Assembly: GCA_013816245.1 (NCBI GenBank)
Contig: JACDEU010000002.1
Location: 101,289 to 165,288 of the forward strand
From: Actinomycetota bacterium
GTDB taxonomy: Bacteria > Actinomycetota > Thermoleophilia > Gaiellales > Gaiellaceae
Length of the DNA: 64,000 nucleotides
Direction of reading: 5' to 3'
Position numbers and translations under genes: made by a program. Numbering within the stretch: the first letter of the stretch is position 1; the number at the start of each line of letters is the position of its first letter. Under the pieces are notes generated by a model. It ran no database searches. It was not told the origin of the DNA and saw only the letters and a list, made by a program, of their open reading frames with translations. Below are positions 51,134 through 59,205 of this stretch, piece by piece.

Positions 51134-52102
51134 GTGCCCCCAGTTGACCGCCGGAACCCTATCCGCGCCGCCTCGTCCGAATCGACCTGCTCCCTGCTGG
51201 AGTTCGCAAGGGAGTTCCCCGACGACGAGTCCTGCCTTGTGTGGCTGTGGCGTGAGCGCTTCGCCCCTGACGGCGAGCATGCCCACTGTTCCCGCTGTGA
51301 CGCGGAGAGGGTGTTCAAGCGTTACGTAACGGCGCAGAAGCGGCCATGCTGGTTCTGCCAGACGTGCGGCCACCGCATCCATCCGATGGCCGGAACGATC
51401 TTCGAACGGTCGTCCACGTCCCTGCAACTGTGGTTCTACGCGATGTACCTCATGGCTAGCACCCGTTGTGGAATCTCCGCAAAGCAGCTGGAGCGCGAGC
51501 TTGGCGTCCACTACAAAACCGCGTGGCGCATGTTCAACAAGATCCGCAACAAACTCATGACCCAAGAGGGAGCCGAGCCGCTTGCGGGATCGGTTGAAGC
51601 CGACGAAACGTTCGTGGGCGGGAAGCCGCGCGAGTCGTACCGCCGTGAAGTGGCGCGGCGTGGCTGGAACATGCAAACCGCGTACTGGGATCGCAAAGCA
51701 ATCGTGTTCGGCGCTGTGCAGCGCGGCGGGAAGCTTCGTGCTGAGGTCATCCCGGATAGTCGAGCGCGAACGCTCGACGTGAAGGTGCGCGAATTCGTTA
51801 TGCCCGAGTCGATCCTCTACACCGACGACTTCCAGGCGTACCGGCAGATCGGGCGGAAGGGCTACGTCCATCGCCGCATCAACCACTCCGCGCGGGTGTA
51901 CGTGATGGGCGACGTTCACACCCAGACCATCGAGGGATTCTTCGGCCTGTTCAAGAACGGCGTCCGCGGCGTCTACCACTCCGTCTCTCAGAAGTGGCTC
52001 CAGGGCTACGTGAACGAGTATGTGTGGCGCTACAACCGCAGGGATGACCAGCGGTCGATGTTCCACGAACTGCTCGGGGAAGCCGTTAGTAGAGCGTCCT
52101 AG
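51134..52102 (+). CDS. IS1595-family transposase, unit 2
   Basis: 322 residues. Zinc ribbon (CSRC near 55, CQTCG near 75), DDE domain SVEADETFVGGKPRES, SILYTDDFQAYRQIG and NHSARVYVMGDVHTQTIEGF, ending QGYVNEYVWRYNRRDDQRS. Start at a GTG (51134). Intact. Clearly homologous to the unit 1 transposase but on the opposite strand and diverged, so the units are not a recent duplication. Confidence 0.93.
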   Translation: MPPVDRRNPIRAASSESTCSLLEFAREFPDDESCLVWLWRERFAPDGEHAHCSRCDAERVFKRYVTAQKRPCWFCQTCGHRIHPMAGTIFERSSTSLQLWFYAMYLMASTRCGISAKQLERELGVHYKTAWRMFNKIRNKLMTQEGAEPLAGSVEADETFVGGKPRESYRREVARRGWNMQTAYWDRKAIVFGAVQRGGKLRAEVIPDSRARTLDVKVREFVMPESILYTDDFQAYRQIGRKGYVHRRINHSARVYVMGDVHTQTIEGFFGLFKNGVRGVYHSVSQKWLQGYVNEYVWRYNRRDDQRSMFHELLGEAVSRAS

Positions 52103-52221
52103 GGTTTCTTGACGGGCTTGATGACCTTGCGGAATGCCTGAAAGATCGACTCCCGTTTTGGAACGGGTATCTCTAAGCCCTTCGGCGTTTGCTGCTTCGG
52201 CTCTTGCGGCTTGTCGGTCAC
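52099..52221 (-). CDS. Small basic ORF, unit 2
   Basis: 40 residues: TDKPQEPKQQTPKGLEIPVP, then KRESIFQAFRKVIKPVKKP. It shares G(M/L)E(V/I)xxPxxxx(L/I)FxxxRK(I/V) with the unit 1 small ORF and occupies the same place, convergent with the transposase (4-bp overlap) and divergent from the passenger. Start at a GTG (52221). Confidence 0.6.
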   Translation of the reverse strand: MTDKPQEPKQQTPKGLEIPVPKRESIFQAFRKVIKPVKKP

Positions 52222-52239
52222 TCATGATGAGGTTAGCCC

Positions 52240-53037
52240 ATGAGCTACACGCAGAAACTGGCTCGGGCGAAAGAACACTTCGCCACCCTGGAGGCTGACC
52301 TCGGGCGCTACATCTTCGACGACAAGACTTACAGCGTTCGCCCGACTCAAAGCAGCGATCGAAAAAAGCACTCTTTCTTTGGGACGCTCCACGAGGAGCC
52401 ACCCGCCGAGTGGGGACCACTCGTCGGGGACACGCTTCACAACCTTCGCTGCACACTCGACCACATCGTCTGGGAACTCGCCGACCCCGCCATGCGTGGA
52501 AAACACACGATGTTCCCCATGTTCACATGCCGCGACGATTTCTCCCGACTTGTCAAGAAAGGAGCAAAGAAGGGGCAACCCGCTCACGGAGGCGGCCTCT
52601 ACAGGCTGAGTGGCGTCGCTGCTGATCCGCTCGCAATCATCGAGGCGGCGCAACCGTACAACTGGGCGGGGGACTCTGAGCATCCCGGCGAAGCGCTCCG
52701 CATCCTCGACAAGATCGAGAACATCGACAAGCACCGGACACTCCACACAGTCGGGGCATTTACCGCGCCCGAAAAATCCGACATTCCCATCCCGGATGGG
52801 GAAACCCTTAGCGTCACCCTGTTCGGCGGACCGCTCGCGGTGGGCAAGGAGACAGAAGTCCTGACCCTCGACTTTTCCTTTGACCCATCGGGCATGAAGA
52901 TGGAGGTCGACCTTTCCTTCACCGTGCTCTTCACCGATACGGGCGTAGTCGATGGAACCCCAATAGATGCCACCCTTTCTGGCCTCATCAGTCAGGTAGA
53001 AGCGGTCACGGACGACCTGAAGCCGTACCTCCCCTAG
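52240..53037 (+). CDS. Unit 2 passenger protein with LHNLRxxLDH (HEPN-like) motif
   Basis: 265 residues. GDTLHNLRCTLDHIVWELA carries R-x4-H (RCTLDH), a pattern widespread in uncharacterised actinobacterial proteins and compatible with the HEPN Rx4-6H motif. N-terminal helices (YTQKLARAKEHFATLEADLG) precede it; the C-terminal half (GETLSVTLFGGPLAVGKETE) is beta-rich. The ATG at 52240 follows ATGAGGTTAG, a sequence also found at the unit 1 passenger start. Function unknown; HEPN assignment is inference. Confidence 0.65.
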   Translation: MSYTQKLARAKEHFATLEADLGRYIFDDKTYSVRPTQSSDRKKHSFFGTLHEEPPAEWGPLVGDTLHNLRCTLDHIVWELADPAMRGKHTMFPMFTCRDDFSRLVKKGAKKGQPAHGGGLYRLSGVAADPLAIIEAAQPYNWAGDSEHPGEALRILDKIENIDKHRTLHTVGAFTAPEKSDIPIPDGETLSVTLFGGPLAVGKETEVLTLDFSFDPSGMKMEVDLSFTVLFTDTGVVDGTPIDATLSGLISQVEAVTDDLKPYLP

Positions 53038-53078
53038 GCCGCTCAACTAAGCCCACCCGCCCTCTGGGAGGGTGGATT

Positions 53079-53102
53079 CTCTCCCTCGAAGGGATAGTTG
53101 CC
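53079..53102. repeat. Right terminal inverted repeat, unit 2
   Basis: CTCTCCCTCGAAGGGATAGT then TGCC. Partner of 50429-50452. Confidence 0.8.
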
Positions 53103-53110
53103 GTCAAGGG
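53103..53110. repeat. Right target-site duplication (GTCAAGGG)
   Basis: Identical to 48462-48469; directly abuts the outer end of unit 2. Confidence 0.75.
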
Positions 53111-53177
53111 TTCCTACTACTCACGTCGACCGCACTGGCCAAGGGTTCTCTGCAGACCTGTCGAAAACGATCATCCC

Positions 53178-54053
53178 ATGCGTGCCAGAGCGCTCCTTGC
53201 TCTGCCCCTGATCCTTGCCGCCGGGGCCATCACCCCCCACGCCACGGCGGCTGATGCGGGCGTTGCCGCCCTTCAGGTCGGCCTGCACTCGCATGGGCTC
53301 TACGAGGGACCGATCGACGGCATCACCGGGCCGGGGACGGCCAATGCGATCCGGCTCCTCCAGAAGCGCGCGCACCTGAGCGTCGACGGCGTGGTCGGGC
53401 CTCAGACGAGGCGCGCGCTCGGCCGCTTCGCGAAGCATCGCCTCGGCAGCCGCAAGCTCCTGGTCGGGAACAAGGGGTGGGACGTCGCGTCGCTCCAGTT
53501 CCAACTGGCAGAGCACGGCTTTCCTTCAGGCTCATTCGACGGGATCTTCGGCCCGCGCATCGACGTAGCGCTACGGCGCTTCCAGGACTGGACGGGGCTG
53601 AAAACGGACGGCGTCGCCGGCCCCGCGACGCTCGGCGCGCTCACCGCGCCGCCGCCCACGATCCCGCTTCCGCTCGCTTGGCCGCTGACCGCGCCTGTGC
53701 TCGGGGACCGGTTCGGCCCACGGGGCAATCGCTGGCATTCCGGCATCGACCTGCCCGCGGACTCCGGGACGCCTGTCTACTCGGCCCGTTCGGGTCAGGT
53801 CGTGTGGGCCGGCTGGCGAGACGGCGGTTGGGGCTTCCTCGTCATCGTCGCCCATGGTCGGGGCGAGCGTTCGATGTACGCGCACCTCTCTCGCATCGAC
53901 GTCCGCGTCGGCGTGTGGATCGGCCGCGGAGTCCGTGTCGGCCTGGTCGGCGCGAGCGGTGACGCGACCGGGCCACACCTGCACTTCGAAGTTCGTGTTC
54001 GCAACGCGTCGGTCGATCCGTTGCGCGCTCTTCCGCTAGGAGAAGGTCACTAA
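53178..54053 (+). CDS. Secreted peptidoglycan hydrolase: two PG-binding domains and M23 peptidase
   Basis: 291 residues. Signal peptide (about 1-24), two PG_binding_1 domains (about 28-72 and 97-148, with YEGPIDGITGPGTANAIRLL and FDGIFGPRIDVALRRFQDWT), and a C-terminal LytM/M23 domain with zinc ligands in RWHSGIDLPADSG and TGPHLHFEVRVRN. Cleaves peptide bridges in the cell wall. Before insertion of the twin element it was the divergent neighbour of imuB. Confidence 0.9.
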   Translation: MRARALLALPLILAAGAITPHATAADAGVAALQVGLHSHGLYEGPIDGITGPGTANAIRLLQKRAHLSVDGVVGPQTRRALGRFAKHRLGSRKLLVGNKGWDVASLQFQLAEHGFPSGSFDGIFGPRIDVALRRFQDWTGLKTDGVAGPATLGALTAPPPTIPLPLAWPLTAPVLGDRFGPRGNRWHSGIDLPADSGTPVYSARSGQVVWAGWRDGGWGFLVIVAHGRGERSMYAHLSRIDVRVGVWIGRGVRVGLVGASGDATGPHLHFEVRVRNASVDPLRALPLGEGH

Positions 54054-55169
54054 GGCCGCGCGCATCCGCGACGCGCCGGTCACGCAGGCCCGCCGTGCGC
54101 GCTGGGGGCTCAGCTTCGTGCACCCTCGCTCGCGGAAGGTGCCGTTCGTGACTACCGAAAGCGTCCGGCCGAGCCACTCGTAGCATCCCTCGCGCGCGCC
54201 TGGGGTCACTCGTGCGCACGCCCGGATCAGCCGCACCTGCTCAGACGCACGGCCCGCCAGTGCCTGGTCCGGCACGCCTCGCAGACAGGCCGACGCATCT
54301 GCCGCGCCAAGTCGCTCGCAGACATGCATCTGGTCGAACGGATTCGACGAGATAGTCAGAGCCGCGGCGCTGATGCACCCGTAACGCTCGAGGGCATGCA
54401 ACCCGCGACAGGAGCGCCGCAGGTCCGCCGCGTCGCGCACAGGCAATGCGAGCGGCTGCTCCAGGAAGTACCGGTACCAGCAGGGCCTGATGTAGGTGAG
54501 CCGCCCGTCGCACAACGTGTGCGGCGAGATCGTCCGCTTCGGTGCCCTCGTGCCGTCGGCGCCCCTGAGCGAGATCCAGTAGTCGTGGAACACGCCCTGC
54601 GCACAATCCGGCGCGTATGCACGCTGCAACGCCCGGCAGGCGCGCACCGACTGACCGAGATTTCCGTGATACGCCCGCAGTAGCGCATGGCCGAGACCAT
54701 GCACGCACGTGTACTCGCGATAACGCGTCGGCAGAGCCGCGCAGGAACGTACTGCCGAAGCGCCGCCCGAACGGATGATCTGCGGCCCGAGATACATCAC
54801 GAGCCCCATGCCGAAACCGGCGGAGCAGTTGGGATTGTTCGAACGCGGGACGTAGCGCTGCAGGCTGCCGAGCGTGACGTGGTGGTCGCGCGCGAATTCC
54901 CTCCCCACCTGGTGCATCAGGACGTGACAGCCGGCCTCGGCCGGGCCGCCGATCGCAGCCACGCGACTGTCGATCCGCGGCACCTCGTGCGCAGGATTGC
55001 GCGATGCCTCGATGTCGTTGCGAAGCAACCTGACGTAGCAGTTGTACTGCGCCTCGACGTTGTGGATCTGCGTGCACTGCCAGAGCCACGGCTTGCCGGC
55101 CGTGCTGCCCGCGCTCGGCGCCAGGATCAGGACGCCTACGACTACAGCCACGAGGAGTACGAGCTTCAC
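54036..55169 (-). CDS. Secreted Cys/His-rich protein with HGLGH motif
   Basis: 377 residues. Signal peptide (KLVLLVAVVVGVLILAPSAG). About 18 Cys in pairs across the mature part suggest many disulfides. His-rich stretches HVLMHQVGREFARDHH, CVHGLGHALLRAYHG and GVFHDYWIS recur, reminiscent of repeated haem- or metal-binding units. I do not recognise the family. GTG at 55169 overlaps the comB stop by 4 bp, so it is translated with comB. It overlaps the M23 gene end by 18 bp. Confidence 0.7.
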   Translation of the reverse strand: MKLVLLVAVVVGVLILAPSAGSTAGKPWLWQCTQIHNVEAQYNCYVRLLRNDIEASRNPAHEVPRIDSRVAAIGGPAEAGCHVLMHQVGREFARDHHVTLGSLQRYVPRSNNPNCSAGFGMGLVMYLGPQIIRSGGASAVRSCAALPTRYREYTCVHGLGHALLRAYHGNLGQSVRACRALQRAYAPDCAQGVFHDYWISLRGADGTRAPKRTISPHTLCDGRLTYIRPCWYRYFLEQPLALPVRDAADLRRSCRGLHALERYGCISAAALTISSNPFDQMHVCERLGAADASACLRGVPDQALAGRASEQVRLIRACARVTPGAREGCYEWLGRTLSVVTNGTFRERGCTKLSPQRARRACVTGASRMRAALVTFS

Positions 55170-55843
55170 GAGGCGCGGATCTCCGCCGCAGGCCCGACCA
55201 TCCCGACCAGCCGAGGCACGACCTGGAGCAGGTTCTCGCGCGCGCAAAAGGCGATGTCCTCTTCGAGCCCGGGCGGCCCGTAGGTGCGTGCGTTGAACGC
55301 GTCGAGCGCAGTCGGGTACGCCCGCGCAATCAGCTCGGAGCCGATCGCCGCATCTGTTCGCGACGCCTCCACGAGCTGAACGATACGGCCCGCGCAATAG
55401 GCATCGTCTAGCGCGAATGCACCCTGGAACCCCGCGCACACGACAATCGTGTCGCGCCCGCGCACGGCCGCCGTGACTGCGTCGAGGTTGAGCAAGCTGC
55501 CGAGCACGACGTCGTCGCAATGCTTCGCCGTCTCGAGGATGGCGCGTGTCCCGTTCGTCGTCGAGAGGATCAGCGTCTCGGCTCGGGCTTCGAGGAACTC
55601 GCGCGGTGAGGCGCCGACGTCGAAGCCCTCGATCTGGACTGCCTTCCGCTCCCCGCCGACGAGGGAGCTCGGGAGCTCCTGCCTGAGCGTCCGCGCCTCT
55701 TCGATCTCCGCGCAACAGAGGACCCGCTCGTAGCCCGCGGCTAGCGCCTGTGCGATCGTCGAGGTGGCACGCAGAACGTCGACGACGATGCCGAGCGGGG
55801 AAGGAGCCGTCTCGGCGGGAGTGAAAGCGACGTCGATGTGCAT
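55166..55843 (-). CDS. comB: 2-phosphosulfolactate phosphatase family (ComB)
   Basis: 225 residues. GIVVDVLRATSTIAQALAAG and STTNGTRAILETAKHCDDVV, ALDDAYCAGRIV match ComB, which hydrolyses 2-phosphosulfolactate in coenzyme M synthesis in archaea; in bacteria the role is less clear. Normal length. Divergent from the rhomboid gene. Confidence 0.85.
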   Translation of the reverse strand: MHIDVAFTPAETAPSPLGIVVDVLRATSTIAQALAAGYERVLCCAEIEEARTLRQELPSSLVGGERKAVQIEGFDVGASPREFLEARAETLILSTTNGTRAILETAKHCDDVVLGSLLNLDAVTAAVRGRDTIVVCAGFQGAFALDDAYCAGRIVQLVEASRTDAAIGSELIARAYPTALDAFNARTYGPPGLEEDIAFCARENLLQVVPRLVGMVGPAAEIRAS

Positions 55844-55863
55844 CCAACTACGCTACTTCGCTC

Positions 55864-56721
55864 ATGGCTGAACCCGTCGAGCGGACCTGCTACCGCCATC
55901 CCGACCGAGTCACCGGACTGTCCTGCTCCGAGTGCGGACGCCCCATCTGCACTGAGTGCATGACGATGGCGCCCGTCGGGATTAGGTGCCCCGAGCACTC
56001 CGGCAAGCCGCAGGGCGTACAGCGCATGACACGCGGAATCCAGCGCGCGACCATCGAGGGCGCCGGTGCAAAGGTGACGAAGGCTCTGATCGGGATCAAC
56101 GTCGCGGTCTACGTGGCCGAGCTCGCCCAGGGCGGCGGCGTCTACGGGGTGAACAGCACGATCTACGAGAAGGGCTTCCTCTACGCGCCGTTCGTCGGAC
56201 AGGGCGACTGGTGGCGGCTGATGACGGCGGCGTTCCTGCACTACGGCCCGTTCCACCTGATCCTGAACATGCTCGGCCTCTACTGGTTCGGGTCGTTGCT
56301 CGAGCAGCGGATCGGCTCCGGGCGCTATCTGCTGATCTACATCGTCTCGGGCCTGGCGGGCTCGGCCGGCGCGCTCGTCATCAGCCCCACAAGCGCAACG
56401 GTCGGCGCGTCCGGAGCAATCTTCGGGATTCTCGGCGCGGGCCTCGTGCTCGAACGGCAGCGCGACTACGTCTTCGGAGGGAGCGCGATGGGCGTCATCG
56501 TCGCGAACCTCGTGCTGACCTTTGCGTGGAGCGGCAACATCTCGGTTGGCGGCCACATCGGTGGGCTCATCGGCGGGGCCGCCGCGATGCTGGCGTTGTC
56601 CCGTTTCGGCCGTGGACACGCGGCCTATGGGCGCGCAGGCCTGTTCGGGATCGCGGGGATCGTCGCGGTCGGTCTCGTCTCGATCGCCGTCGCGTACTGG
56701 AAAGCGAGAGGCTACGCCTAA
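55864..56721 (+). CDS. Rhomboid-family intramembrane serine protease with N-terminal zinc domain
   Basis: 285 residues. N-terminal B-box-like zinc region (CYRHPDRVTGLSCSECGRPI, CPEH) precedes a six-helix rhomboid core: WWRLMTAAFLHYGPFHLILN, catalytic Ser in GASGAIFGILGAG, catalytic His in SVGGHIGGLIGG. Cleaves membrane proteins; substrates unknown. A hairpin at 56708-56734 overlaps the stop codon. Confidence 0.92.
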   Translation: MAEPVERTCYRHPDRVTGLSCSECGRPICTECMTMAPVGIRCPEHSGKPQGVQRMTRGIQRATIEGAGAKVTKALIGINVAVYVAELAQGGGVYGVNSTIYEKGFLYAPFVGQGDWWRLMTAAFLHYGPFHLILNMLGLYWFGSLLEQRIGSGRYLLIYIVSGLAGSAGALVISPTSATVGASGAIFGILGAGLVLERQRDYVFGGSAMGVIVANLVLTFAWSGNISVGGHIGGLIGGAAAMLALSRFGRGHAAYGRAGLFGIAGIVAVGLVSIAVAYWKARGYA

Positions 56722-56734
56722 CCGGCGTAGCCTC
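56708..56734. terminator. Bidirectional hairpin terminator
   Basis: GAGGCTACGCC-TAACC-GGCGTAGCCTC, perfect 11-bp stem, over the rhomboid stop and 7 bp from the convergent small gene's stop. Confidence 0.75.
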
Positions 56735-56740
56735 CCCGAC

Positions 56741-56926
56741 TCAGCCCAGGAGCTTGTGGCCCGCCTTTGCGGCGAGCTCGCCCGGATCGACTCCGAGCTT
56801 TTCCAGCTGCTCGGCGTGTGCGTTGTGGTCGATCTTCTCCGGGAGAGAGTCGATCGCGTGCTGCACGCGGTCGTCCTTGCCCTTTTCCCGGAGCAACTCG
56901 ATGACGTGCTTCCTGTCGATTTCCAT
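56741..56926 (-). CDS. Small conserved-type helical protein
   Basis: 61 residues: MEIDRKHVIELLREKGKDDR, then AHAEQLEKLGVDPGELAAKA. Fits short actinobacterial hypothetical proteins with the same length and HVIELLR/LEKLGVDP pattern. The ATG at 56926 is chosen because the frame upstream is not conserved-looking. Function unknown. Confidence 0.65.
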   Translation of the reverse strand: MEIDRKHVIELLREKGKDDRVQHAIDSLPEKIDHNAHAEQLEKLGVDPGELAAKAGHKLLG

Positions 56927-56976
56927 CCCTCCGTCGTCTCCCGGTCGGGTCGGGCTAAACCCACCAGACTCCAGAG

Positions 56977-57270
56977 ATGGCAACGGTCCTCGTCGATGCC
57001 GAGAACGTGCGCTGCTCCCTCTGGCCGAACATGCCTGAAAACGAGCTCGTCGAGCGAAGCAAAGCCTGGGGCGAGCAGAACGGCCACGGCCTACGCGTCG
57101 TCTGGGAGGGCAGCGAGTCAGCGGACGACCAGATCGCGCGGCTCGTTCGGGAGCTCGACCCGCCGGTCTGGGTCGTGACGTCAGACCGTGAGCTCCACGA
57201 GCGAGTGCGGGATCGGGCGGAGCGCATCATCGGCGGCGGCTCGTTCGCAAGCGAGCTAGCCGCCGGCTAG
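56977..57270 (+). CDS. NYN-domain (PIN-like) protein
   Basis: 97 residues. ATVLVDAENVRCSLWPNMPE, ESADDQIARLVRELD and WVVTSDRELHERVRDRA give the acidic residues of an NYN/YacP ribonuclease fold. Single domain, so it may act alone on RNA. Short ORF but good codon use. Confidence 0.8.
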   Translation: MATVLVDAENVRCSLWPNMPENELVERSKAWGEQNGHGLRVVWEGSESADDQIARLVRELDPPVWVVTSDRELHERVRDRAERIIGGGSFASELAAG

Positions 57271-57313
57271 AGCCGTCTCGCCTCGATCGAGGGACTCTGC
57301 CGATCCACCTTGC

Positions 57314-57911
57314 GTGGGTCGAGCCCTCCTTGCATTCGTCGCTGTCGTCTGCGTCGCCGCAGGTGCAGCCGCCCCTTCGGCCCCGTGCTTGCCCGTTGGC
57401 GCGACGACCCAGTTCGGGTCCACGCGCGCACTCGGAGTCCCGGCGGCGCGACGCGATCGCTGGCTTGCGGTCACCGAAGCCGGCATCGGCAACAACCGTG
57501 TTGTCTGGGTCGAGGCACGCGCCAGCGGATTGCGCTACGAGCGCACAAAACTGGAGCTCGTCGTCGATCTCTCGGACCGAAGCCTCACCGCCCAGCGTGG
57601 CGACACCGTCCGGCGCCGGGTGAGCGTCGGAGTCGGTCGTGAAGGCTCACCGACCCCGACCGGCCACTTTGCTGTGACGGACAAGCTCACGGCGGCACCT
57701 ACAGCGCGTCGTACGGCTGTTGCATCCTTGCACTCTCCGCGTTCCAGCCGAACCTCCCCGCGGGCTGGAGTGGCGGCAACCGCCTCGTCATCCACGGCAC
57801 CCTCTCCTCCAGCGACTTCGGCCAGGCGGTCTCTGCAGGCTGCGTTCACGCGAGCGACGCCGACCTGCGTTACCTGATGCGCTCGGCACCCCGGTCGTCA
57901 TTCGACCGTAA
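57314..57911 (+). pseudogene. L,D-transpeptidase (YkuD) gene broken by two frameshifts
   Basis: The signal peptide and first half of the domain are in one frame (to about 57690: LELVVDLSDRSLTAQRGDTV, GREGSPTPTGHFAVTDKLT). The catalytic part is in the next (SYGCCILALSAFQPNLPAGW, then LVIHG and VSAGCVHASDADLRYLM), and the C-terminus LGTPVVIRP in the third (to 57911). The catalytic HG and SAGCVH are intact. One missing base near CTCACGGCGGC (57686-57696) and another near 57877-57885 would restore it. Either decay or sequencing error. Overlaps the AlkZ-like gene by 14 bp. Confidence 0.8.
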
Positions 57912-59007
57912 GCGCGGGCTCGAACCCGAGGAACGCACCGATGCGCTCGGCCTCGTGCTCCAGCTCGACACGCTGCGCGCGCGATAACTTCTTCGCCGGC
58001 GTGACGGTGAGCTCGATGCGTTTCCCATGCTTTTTTCGTTCCCATAGCCCCGCCGCAAGGCCGTCGACGAAGAGGAAGCGCACGCCAGCAGGACCCTCGT
58101 AACGCCCGCGTCCGTGCGCGGCGACCTGTTGTCGGACCCATGCGGGCACAAGGTGCTCGCGCTCGCGAAAGCCCATGACGTAGACGTCGTACTCGGGAAG
58201 AAGGCGGACACTACGTTCAGCTTCCGGAAACTCGGTGTCACCCTCGAGCACTGTGGAGCGATGGCCCTCGACGTCCACCTCTTCGACGGCGCCTGCATCG
58301 AATTCACGCGACGAGAACCACTCGCGGAAGGCTGCGGCACGAGCTGGGCCGTAGGCGTTCAGAAACCGCCTGCTGACCTCGCGCAGCGCATCCGTTTCGT
58401 CTACCTCGACCCAGTTCTCGATCCACTGGTCGGGTCGCGCGAGCGTGATCTTTGCTCCTTGCGGTGGGCCCTGACAGAGCTCGGCCCCGCCGAAGAATGC
58501 GAACCCCGACCGGAGCCGCCCGCCGACCTTCGGCCCGGCGCGGGCAATGACGTCGGTCGCCAACTCCTCACGCAGAAGAGGGCGGCCGTCGAGGGCAGCC
58601 AGGATGGCGACCCGTAGCTCTTCCACCTCCGCCCGCCCGAGCGCGGGATGGCGGACCCCCTTGGGGTCGACCCACTCGTCCAGCTCGGTCGTCCGTCCCT
58701 CGGGCGACGCCTTCCGCGCCGCGGCCAGCCACAACGCCAGCTCGTCCGCAGGATGGATGTGGAGGGTCCCGCGTAGGGTCCAGGCCTTCACGAGGTCACG
58801 CCGCTCCCAGAGGGCAGCGCGGACTTCGTCCTGCGTGAGGCCGTCGATCCGCGCGGCGAGCTGCAGCTCTGCGGAGGCCTGAACCTGTGCGTGCACGCCG
58901 CCGACGTCGCGGACGACTTGAACCAACCGTTGCGCGGAGGCACGCTTCGTCAGCGAACTCCGGGCAAGTCGGCGCGCGCGGACGTCGTTCCAGGTGATGC
59001 TCTTCAG
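57898..59007 (-). CDS. Winged-helix DNA-binding protein, AlkZ/HTH_42-like
   Basis: About 369 residues. VQVVRDVGGVHAQVQASAEL and DLVKAWTLRGTLHIHPADEL followed by LLPEYDVYVMGFREREHLVP match the family of AlkZ-type DNA glycosylases and relatives (catalytic QxQ/AQV is present as HAQVQA). Family-like sequence (RARRLARSSLTKRASAQR) continues upstream of the TTG at 58926, with a CTG at 59007, right after a TAG, as the only in-frame candidate start. The extent to 59007 is therefore tentative. Confidence 0.75.
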   Translation of the reverse strand: MKSITWNDVRARRLARSSLTKRASAQRLVQVVRDVGGVHAQVQASAELQLAARIDGLTQDEVRAALWERRDLVKAWTLRGTLHIHPADELALWLAAARKASPEGRTTELDEWVDPKGVRHPALGRAEVEELRVAILAALDGRPLLREELATDVIARAGPKVGGRLRSGFAFFGGAELCQGPPQGAKITLARPDQWIENWVEVDETDALREVSRRFLNAYGPARAAAFREWFSSREFDAGAVEEVDVEGHRSTVLEGDTEFPEAERSVRLLPEYDVYVMGFREREHLVPAWVRQQVAAHGRGRYEGPAGVRFLFVDGLAAGLWERKKHGKRIELTVTPAKKLSRAQRVELEHEAERIGAFLGFEPALTVE

Positions 59008-59205
59008 CTAGAGGAACCGCTCACGGTCGATCAGCTTGCCCCCGGTGATGAACCAGAGAGCGCCCTGCTGGAGGATCTGCACGTGCGCTGCGGCTGGGTC
59101 GTCCTCCGCGTGTTCCTCGCGGTACTCGGAGAACCAGGCTCGCACCGCGTCATCGGATTTCACCCGAGCGACGCGCTCGCCGTCGACGAGGATCGCGTAG
59201 CCCAT
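59008..59205 (-). CDS. Small protein translationally coupled to ppdK
   Basis: 65 residues: GYAILVDGERVARVKSDDAV, RAWFSEYREEHAEDDPAAAH. Its ATG overlaps the ppdK stop by 1 bp (TGATG). No domain recognised; the coupling suggests a role with PPDK or simply co-expression. Confidence 0.7.
   Translation of the reverse strand: MGYAILVDGERVARVKSDDAVRAWFSEYREEHAEDDPAAAHVQILQQGALWFITGGKLIDRERFL

Larger units (their letters stand above)
48470..53102. mobile_element. Twin IS1595-family element with passenger genes
   Basis: 4.6-kb insertion made of two mirror-image units: 48470-50423 and 50429-53102. Outer ends GGTACTTATCCC (left) and GGGATAGTTGCC (right) are inverted copies in register and are bounded by the direct repeat GTCAAGGG. 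Each unit has its own inner end (50399-50423 and 50429-50452). Gene order from outside to inside in each unit: passenger, small basic ORF, transposase. The unit lies in the imuB-M23 peptidase intergenic region. Whether it moves as one 4.6-kb transposon or arose by two nested insertions is not settled by sequence. Confidence 0.85.
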
